From NCBI GenBank assembly GCA_040307385.1, contig JAWRJQ010000051.1:1-10772 (forward strand): 10,772 nucleotides of DNA. Direction: 5' to 3'. How positions within the stretch are numbered: the first letter of the stretch is position 1; each line of letters begins with the position of its first letter. The notes beneath the pieces were generated by a model, which saw only the letters and a list, made by a program, of their open reading frames with translations, was not told where the DNA came from and made no database searches. This document shows positions 6,721 to 10,772 of the stretch, in pieces. The stretch comes from RUG721 sp040307385. GTDB lineage: Bacteria; Actinomycetota; Coriobacteriia; Coriobacteriales; Atopobiaceae. Made by a program: the position numbers and the translations under genes.

Positions 6721-7875
6721 CTATATCGATTCCCGATTCGATGAGTGATTGGATATCGGCGTGCCGTCCCCACCGGACGAGATTTCGTATCCGGACCAGG
6801 CTTCGAGTGTGACCTCCTCGCTTGTCCCGAACGTGCATTCCCAGTACACGCCCTCGTCGCCGAACATGTCGGTCGTGCCGAACCACGTGGAGCCGTAGCC
6901 CTTGGTCATGCGGTATGTTCCGGCAGGGAGCGAAAACGTCGTGTAGCCGCCCTCGGGGATAAACACCGTGGCGATCAGCGTGTCACCCATATAGAGCTTG
7001 TAATAGGCGTTTGTATTCGCCGAGTTATCGATGGACAGCTCGCAGTTTTGATCGGGATAATCGCCGTTTCTGTATACAACACCGGCTTCCGGGAAGCTCT
7101 GGATGCATGCCTGCGCTTTCTCGTGCATATCCGGAAGACCCTCGTACGACGCGCTGGAGATCGAGCTGTATTTCACATATGCATCGTAATAGTACCCCTC
7201 CGCATACAGCGCCTCCGCCTCCTCGAATGTTATGTGGGCGGAGCATTCCATCTTCAGGCTGCCGGCGTCTTGGTAGCCTTTGTCCTCGAGATCGGAGAAA
7301 AGATCGCGCGCCTCCTCCCAGTTTCCCTCTGCCATCAAACCCTTCGCTGTATAGTAGGAGGCCGCGTCAAGGCAGTCCTCAGCTGCTGTGGCTGCCTGAG
7401 GCTCATTGATCGACAGGTACCTCGAAGCAGCGCGTTCCCAAGCAGTTGGGTCGTCACCGGCGCTGGACTCCTCTGCCTGTGCCTGCAGCCAGAGCTCGGC
7501 CTTTTGGGACCATGCGGCAGAGTCCTCATAGTCCCCGAGCTCATCGAAGACCTCTTTTGCCTCTGCGTATTTGCCCTCATGGTAATATGCCTGCGCTTCC
7601 TCGTATGCCTGCGCACGATTCGAGGAGATGACCGTGACGGCAATGCCGACGATGATGCCGATGGCGGCAAGGGCGCCAATCACCAACATCCAAGGCTTTT
7701 TCTTGGGAGACGAGTTCGTGGCGGTTTCAGGCTCAGCTTCGTCGAGCGCGGACATCGCTGGAGCAGGCTCTGGATTTGCGGGGGCAACCTGGGTATTCGT
7801 TGGCATATCGGGCGCGGCTGTTGAAACGCCTGCTTCCATCGGGATGCCTCGCATTGTCTTACCGATATCATCCAT
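6721..7875 (-). CDS. Membrane-anchored TPR-like protein with a C-terminal beta domain
   Basis: The 384-residue product starts with a disordered segment rich in Pro, Ala and Glu (1-55). A lysine cluster KKKPW and one membrane helix (~62-84) follow, so the long C-terminal part probably faces outward. Residues ~86-120, ~171-205 and ~217-257 carry TPR/Sel1-like units with the pattern A..YY..GKY.EAK.VF.ELGDY.DS. Residues ~264-362 form a separate domain with alternating beta strands: CELSIDNSANTNAYYKLYMG, then TVFIPEGGYTTFSLPAGTY and GSTWFGTTDMFG. The latter resembles a domain found after TPR regions in other Gram-positive membrane proteins. I chose the ATG at 7875, with GAGGT 8-9 bases upstream; an in-frame start at 7938 has no such site. 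The function is unknown; binding of partner proteins at the cell surface is plausible. The nearest genes give no clue. Confidence 0.82.
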   Translation of the reverse strand: MDDIGKTMRGIPMEAGVSTAAPDMPTNTQVAPANPEPAPAMSALDEAEPETATNSSPKKKPWMLVIGALAAIGIIVGIAVTVISSNRAQAYEEAQAYYHEGKYAEAKEVFDELGDYEDSAAWSQKAELWLQAQAEESSAGDDPTAWERAASRYLSINEPQAATAAEDCLDAASYYTAKGLMAEGNWEEARDLFSDLEDKGYQDAGSLKMECSAHITFEEAEALYAEGYYYDAYVKYSSISSASYEGLPDMHEKAQACIQSFPEAGVVYRNGDYPDQNCELSIDNSANTNAYYKLYMGDTLIATVFIPEGGYTTFSLPAGTYRMTKGYGSTWFGTTDMFGDEGVYWECTFGTSEEVTLEAWSGYEISSGGDGTPISNHSSNRESI

Positions 7876-8322
7876 GGTTTGATACCTCGCGGATTCTTCC
7901 TGCCACGCGGTTTGGGTGTGGCGCCCGCCACTTCTCACGCAGTGGCCGCGTTCTCCGTCTCATGCCATCCGCTCAAGCGCCGTCTAAAACGGCATCATCC
8001 GGAGTCCCTTGCTCCTCTTGTGCGGTTTCACCCACACCATAAACCGGACGATTCCGCAGCTTGTATGCTCGGAGCATACATAGCGGAATACGCAGGAACC
8101 CATAAGAGGGAAGGGCGGTCTGCCCGAAGCGTCAGATTGGCAAGATGAGGGCGTGAACGCAGGGCTGCCCCCGGAAGCCCTCTCCGGACTGCAGCAACAG
8201 CGTGTACAGGGAATGGGGATACGTACGCAGCCGCTTCTTTCTGCGGGTGATCCGATTTGCAGTGGTCGTTCGAGATCATCGCTGCGATGCCGGCGCATCG
8301 GGGCAAGCGGCTCTAGGCACGT
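7876..8322. other. About 450-base intergenic region without a convincing gene
   Basis: Open frames exist on both strands, but their translations are Arg/Ser/Pro/Cys-rich, match no family I recognise and have no ribosome site at their starts. Visible structures are a short hairpin GCCGT-ctaaa-ACGGC (7979-7993), the 39-base dyad at 8051-8089 and an AGGGCT/AGCCCT hairpin (8161-8181). The promoter of the TPR-like gene should lie at the left end, but I could not find clear boxes. The 3' end of the HxlR pseudogene borders it on the right. Confidence 0.6.
8051..8089. promoter_or_regulatory. 39-base bipartite dyad, candidate operator or RNA stem-loop
   Basis: The inner part TGTATGCT-cgg-AGCATACA (8062-8080) is a perfect 8+8 dyad with a 3-base centre. 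An outer pair, ATTCCGC (8051-8057) and GCGGAAT (8083-8089), is also perfect, with an asymmetric AGCT/TA internal loop between. As DNA the inner dyad looks like a binding site for a dimeric regulator; as RNA the whole would be a stable stem-loop. No T-tract follows on either strand. It lies about 175 bases upstream of the TPR-like gene and about 235 bases beyond the HxlR pseudogene end. Confidence 0.45.
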
Positions 8323-8649
8323 CTACAGATTGTCACGACCCCAGGAATCCATGGCGCGCAGCACGGGCACGAACCCCGCACCGGCGGACGTGAGCGAGTA
8401 CTCCACGTGCGGCGGGACCTCGTGGAACACATGGCGGCAAACGAGCCCGTCGCGTTCCAGCTCGCGCAGTTGGCGTGTGAGCATAGATTCTGTGATCGAA
8501 CCCAGCGCCCGCCGCAGCTCTCCGAAGCGCACGGGGCCGTTCGCAAGCGCCTACAGGAGCGCGATCTTCCACTTGCCTCCCAGAACCTTCTGCACGCGGG
8601 GGATCGAGCACGCGTGCTGCCGCTTGGAGTCCTGTTCACTTTCATTCAT
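8323..8649 (-). pseudogene. HxlR-family winged-helix regulator interrupted by one in-frame TAG
   Basis: Read across one stop, this is a complete 108-codon HxlR protein: C14 in HACSIPRVQKVLGG, KWKIALL (26-32), the stop at codon 33 (8551-8553), then ALANGP, VRFGELRRALGSITESMLTRQ, LRELERDGLV and YSLTSAGAGFVPVL. HxlR proteins are DNA-binding dimers. Many sense electrophiles or oxidants through the conserved N-terminal cysteine, present here. The stop falls where relatives commonly have Tyr or a similar residue, and the frame is intact on both sides, so it is a point change and not a frameshift. The first fragment has only 32 residues and no complete DNA-binding domain; re-initiation at the GTG at 8532 would lack the first helix. 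Likely a recent pseudogene; amber suppression or a sequencing error are alternatives. It is divergent from the radical SAM gene, its probable target. Confidence 0.85.
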
Positions 8650-8680
8650 GATAGTACCTATCAAATAAGTCAGTACTTTC
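8650..8680. promoter_or_regulatory. Dyad in the divergent HxlR/radical SAM promoter region, candidate HxlR operator
   Basis: GATAGTAC (8650-8657) and GTACTTTC (8673-8680) form an inverted repeat (7 of 8 positions) with a 15-base spacer in the AT-rich 96-base gap. It begins next to the HxlR start codon, where an autoregulatory site is expected. HxlR relatives bind dyads of this general size. I could not define -35/-10 boxes with confidence for either gene. Confidence 0.35.
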
Positions 8681-8745
8681 AAAACTATATGCAATAGAGT
8701 GTAATGTCTCTCGAGCACTAACGTCAACAAGGGGAGATGAGCCGC

Positions 8746-9630
8746 ATGCACTTCACGGAGCCGCTGTACACCAACCCCCTGGAGCGGGGTTACAACGAGA
8801 TCATCGAATGCACTCACGGATGCTCCCACAACAAATGCGCCTTTTGCACGATGTACAAGGGCGTGAGATTCGGCGTGCAACCGCTCGATGTGTGGGAGGC
8901 GGACCTACGCGAGATCGCACAGCGCAACCCGCGCGCCGCGCGGCTCGAGCTTGTAGGAGGCAACCCCTTCGTGCTTTCCTTCGAGCGCCTGATGGAGCGC
9001 CTCGAGCTCGTGCGCGAGATTCTGCCGCACGTGAACTACATCTACAGCCCGACCCGCATCGATGACATCACGAGAAAGACCGTCGAGCAGCTGAAGGTGC
9101 TGCGTGCGATGGGAATACGCCGGCTGGCTCCGGGCCAGGAGAGCGGTGACGACTGGGCGCTTGCGTCGGTGAACAAGGGCTACGTGGCTGCCGACATCAT
9201 CGAGCAGTGCCGTAAGCTCGACGAGGCGGGCATCGAATATTCCTTCACGTTCCTGAACGGTCTGGTTGATCGTGACCATTCCGAGGCCCACGCGCTGAAC
9301 TCCGCGCACGTGGTCAATCAGCTGCACCCCTATTTGGTGGGTTCGGGATCGGTGGGGCTCTTCGGCGGTAGCGAGCTGCAACGTCGTGCCGAGCGCGGCG
9401 AGTTCGTGCCGCTGACCGAGAAGGAGCGCATGGAGGAGATGCGCCTGTTCCTTTCCGAGCTGGACGTTCCGTGCATCATCAGCACACATCACACGAGCGC
9501 ACTGCGGGTAGGCGGTCGCTTCCCCGAAAAGAAGCAGGAGATGCTCGACGAACTGACCTACGCTATCGACAACTACGAGCAGTTCGAGGAAGCCATGACG
9601 CGTCACCGTGCCGGTATCAGCCAGCTGTAG
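8746..9630 (+). CDS. Radical SAM domain protein of unknown reaction
   Basis: The 294-residue product belongs to the radical SAM superfamily: an iron-sulfur cluster cleaves S-adenosylmethionine to start radical chemistry. The cysteine cluster is at the N terminus, ECTHGCSHNKCAFCTMY, with cysteines at 22, 26, 31 and 34. The spacing before the final CxFC pair is four residues (Cys26-x4-Cys31-x2-Cys34) instead of the usual three. ELVGGNPF (68-75) is the SAM-contacting glycine motif. Later landmarks are YSPTRIDDI, a GQESGDDW loop and a GLVDRDHSEAH segment. The ATG at 8746 is preferred because GGGGAG ends 9 bases before it; an in-frame ATG at 8737 directly abuts that site and would add three residues. 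It is divergent from the broken HxlR gene and 165 bases before msrAB. Annotations such as coproporphyrinogen oxidase-like or Elp3-like are not supported beyond the fold. Confidence 0.88.
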   Translation: MHFTEPLYTNPLERGYNEIIECTHGCSHNKCAFCTMYKGVRFGVQPLDVWEADLREIAQRNPRAARLELVGGNPFVLSFERLMERLELVREILPHVNYIYSPTRIDDITRKTVEQLKVLRAMGIRRLAPGQESGDDWALASVNKGYVAADIIEQCRKLDEAGIEYSFTFLNGLVDRDHSEAHALNSAHVVNQLHPYLVGSGSVGLFGGSELQRRAERGEFVPLTEKERMEEMRLFLSELDVPCIISTHHTSALRVGGRFPEKKQEMLDELTYAIDNYEQFEEAMTRHRAGISQL

Positions 9631-9744
9631 GTTGCCGCAGGCGTTCGCACATCTCATAGCTCGTGTAACGAGATGACGCAGGCGGCCTGTGTGCGCCGTT
9701 CGCCCGGCAGTACGGTCGAAGCGTATCATTGGTGTCGGATCAAA

Positions 9745-9784
9745 CGCCCGCCGCAGGTCGGCGGGTGCTCCTACCAACAAGGAG
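9745..9784 (+). promoter_or_regulatory. Structured leader of msrAB with possible Shine-Dalgarno masking
   Basis: A 9-bp stem with a 5-base loop (9745-9753/9759-9767, core CCCGCCG/CGGCGGG, one wobble) is followed at once by CTCCT (9768-9772), which can pair with AGGAG (9780-9784) of the msrAB ribosome site. The two stems would stack. There is no T-tract, so this looks less like a terminator of the preceding gene and more like a translation-control structure. The second stem is only 5 bp, so its effect is uncertain. Confidence 0.3.
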
Positions 9785-9795
9785 GATTGCTCGGT

Positions 9796-10722
9796 ATGAA
9801 GACGATCTATCTTGCAGGCGGATGCTTCTGGGGAGTCCAGAAGTTCTTCGATCAGTTCGAGGGCGTCGTGCGCACGGAAGCCGGGTATGCCAACGGCCCT
9901 GCAGGGGCCGTGAGCTATGAGCAGGTTTGTGCGGGCAGCGGCCATGCAGAGACCGTCATGATCGAGTACGACGAGAAGCGGCTTCCCCTGACGCAGCTCC
10001 TGGACTACTACTTCATGGTCATCGACCCCACGTCGCTGAACAAGCAGGGAAACGATGTCGGCGTGCAGTATCGCACCGGCATCTACTACACCGACGAGAG
10101 CCAGCTTGCGGAGATCGAGCAGGTCTGCCGGGTACAGGAGGCGGCAATCGGCGCGCCGCTCGCCGTCGAGGTGGCGCCCCTGGAGAGCTTCTCCACCGCC
10201 GAGGAGCACCACCAGAAGTATCTGGACAAGAACCCGTCCGGCTACTGCCACATTCCGCAGCGCCTGCTTACCCTCGGCGCACGTTGGAAGGCGGAGCGCG
10301 CGGAGGATCTACGCGAGCGCATAGGGGAGCTCTCCTTCGAGGTCACCCAGCATGCTGCGACGGAACGCGCCTTCACCGGGGCGTATGACGACTTCTTCGA
10401 GCGGGGCGTCTACGTGGACGTGGTGAGCGGGGAGGTCCTGTTCTCATCGGATGATAAGTACGATGCGGGCTGCGGCTGGCCCGCCTTCACGCGTCCCGTT
10501 TCGGACGGCGCGCTGACCGAGCGGATTGACCGCCAGTTCGGCATGACGCGCACGGAGGTTCGCAGCAGCGGAGCCGACTCGCATCTGGGCCACGTCTTTG
10601 CCGACGGTCCCAAGGACCGAGGGGGACTCAGGTACTGCATCAATTCCGCCGCACTCCGCTTCATCCCCTTCGACGAGATGGACGAGCAGGGCTACGGTGC
10701 CTACAAGCGCCTCGTCCATTGA
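9796..10722 (+). CDS. msrAB: Bifunctional methionine sulfoxide reductase MsrA-MsrB
   Basis: This 308-residue fusion repairs both the S and R forms of methionine sulfoxide in oxidised proteins. MsrA occupies ~1-160: catalytic Cys10 in GGCFWG, GHAETVMIEYD (49-59), DPTSLNKQGNDVGVQYR (77-93), and EEHHQKYLDKNPSGYCH (136-152). MsrB occupies ~168-308: CGWPAFTRP (226-234), SHLGHVF and the catalytic Cys281 in RYCINSAALRF. Cys226 lies 55 residues before it and fits the resolving cysteine of PilB-type MsrB. The two CxxC pairs of zinc-containing MsrB are absent, so this is the zinc-free form. The ATG follows AAGGAGG by 10 bases and starts directly at the MsrA fold; the in-frame ATG at 9673 lacks a ribosome site. 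No signal peptide is seen, so it acts in the cytoplasm. It lies downstream of the radical SAM gene with its own leader. Confidence 0.97.
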   Translation: MKTIYLAGGCFWGVQKFFDQFEGVVRTEAGYANGPAGAVSYEQVCAGSGHAETVMIEYDEKRLPLTQLLDYYFMVIDPTSLNKQGNDVGVQYRTGIYYTDESQLAEIEQVCRVQEAAIGAPLAVEVAPLESFSTAEEHHQKYLDKNPSGYCHIPQRLLTLGARWKAERAEDLRERIGELSFEVTQHAATERAFTGAYDDFFERGVYVDVVSGEVLFSSDDKYDAGCGWPAFTRPVSDGALTERIDRQFGMTRTEVRSSGADSHLGHVFADGPKDRGGLRYCINSAALRFIPFDEMDEQGYGAYKRLVH

Positions 10723-10772
10723 TGCGGGCGGGCCTGGAACCGCCTTCGCCCAGCGGCTCGAAAGGGCATGAC

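Noticed and set aside
7984..8306. Two minus-strand open frames of about 90-105 codons in the gene-poor region
   Set aside because: They overlap each other in different frames, show no family pattern and lack convincing ribosome sites.
8153..8668. Plus-strand open frame opposite the HxlR pseudogene
   Set aside because: The minus-strand reading matches HxlR almost end to end; the plus reading is low-complexity Arg/Ser.
9650..9675. Hairpin after the radical SAM gene (CATCTC/GAGATG, CTCGT/ACGAG)
   Set aside because: The stems are only 5-6 bp, mutually exclusive, and not followed by T residues, so a terminator call is not justified.
9673..9795. 41-residue N-terminal extension of MsrAB
   Set aside because: No ribosome site at 9673, no signal-peptide character, and a strong AAGGAGG precedes the ATG at 9796.
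10727..10744. GGCGG/CCGCC hairpin just after msrAB
   Set aside because: Five base pairs of GC in GC-rich DNA near the window end, with no T-tract; expected by chance.

Overview
The window is high-GC bacterial DNA, densely coding, with short intergenic gaps and clear Shine-Dalgarno sequences. Gene content and protein style suggest an anaerobic Actinomycetota, most like a gut Coriobacteriia (Collinsella/Olsenella-like). This is an inference: there is no rRNA or other marker to settle it. I see no tRNA, rRNA, CRISPR array, transposase or phage gene.

Left part (1-3788). A minus-strand cluster reads, in order of transcription, flavin reductase-like protein (3788-3267), UDP-glucose 4-epimerase galE (3213-2158), trans-polyprenyl diphosphate synthase (2153-1125) and a protein with two peptidoglycan-binding domains (1117-212). 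The last three are separated by only 4 and 7 bases and are almost certainly co-transcribed. They join sugar-nucleotide, isoprenoid-carrier and wall-binding functions, which suggests a cell-envelope operon. Past its end (59-171) lies a compact element with three copies of a ~23-27 bp unit and two further palindromes.

Middle (3789-7875). The divergent gap between the flavin reductase and an NdpA/YejK-type nucleoid-associated protein (4142-5188, plus strand) holds a perfect 41-bp inverted repeat around a 95-bp AT-rich core. This is the most striking non-coding structure in the window. Next come a convergent major facilitator transporter (6524-5208) and a membrane-anchored TPR-like protein (7875-6721), both on the minus strand.

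Right part (7876-10772). A gene-poor stretch of about 450 bases contains a 39-base dyad. It is followed by an HxlR-family regulator (minus strand) that is complete except for one in-frame TAG at codon 33. Divergent from it are a radical SAM protein with an unusual cysteine cluster and then a fused methionine sulfoxide reductase MsrAB. The regulator-like gene, the iron-sulfur enzyme and the repair enzyme suggest a redox or electrophile stress theme, but nothing in the sequence proves a functional link.
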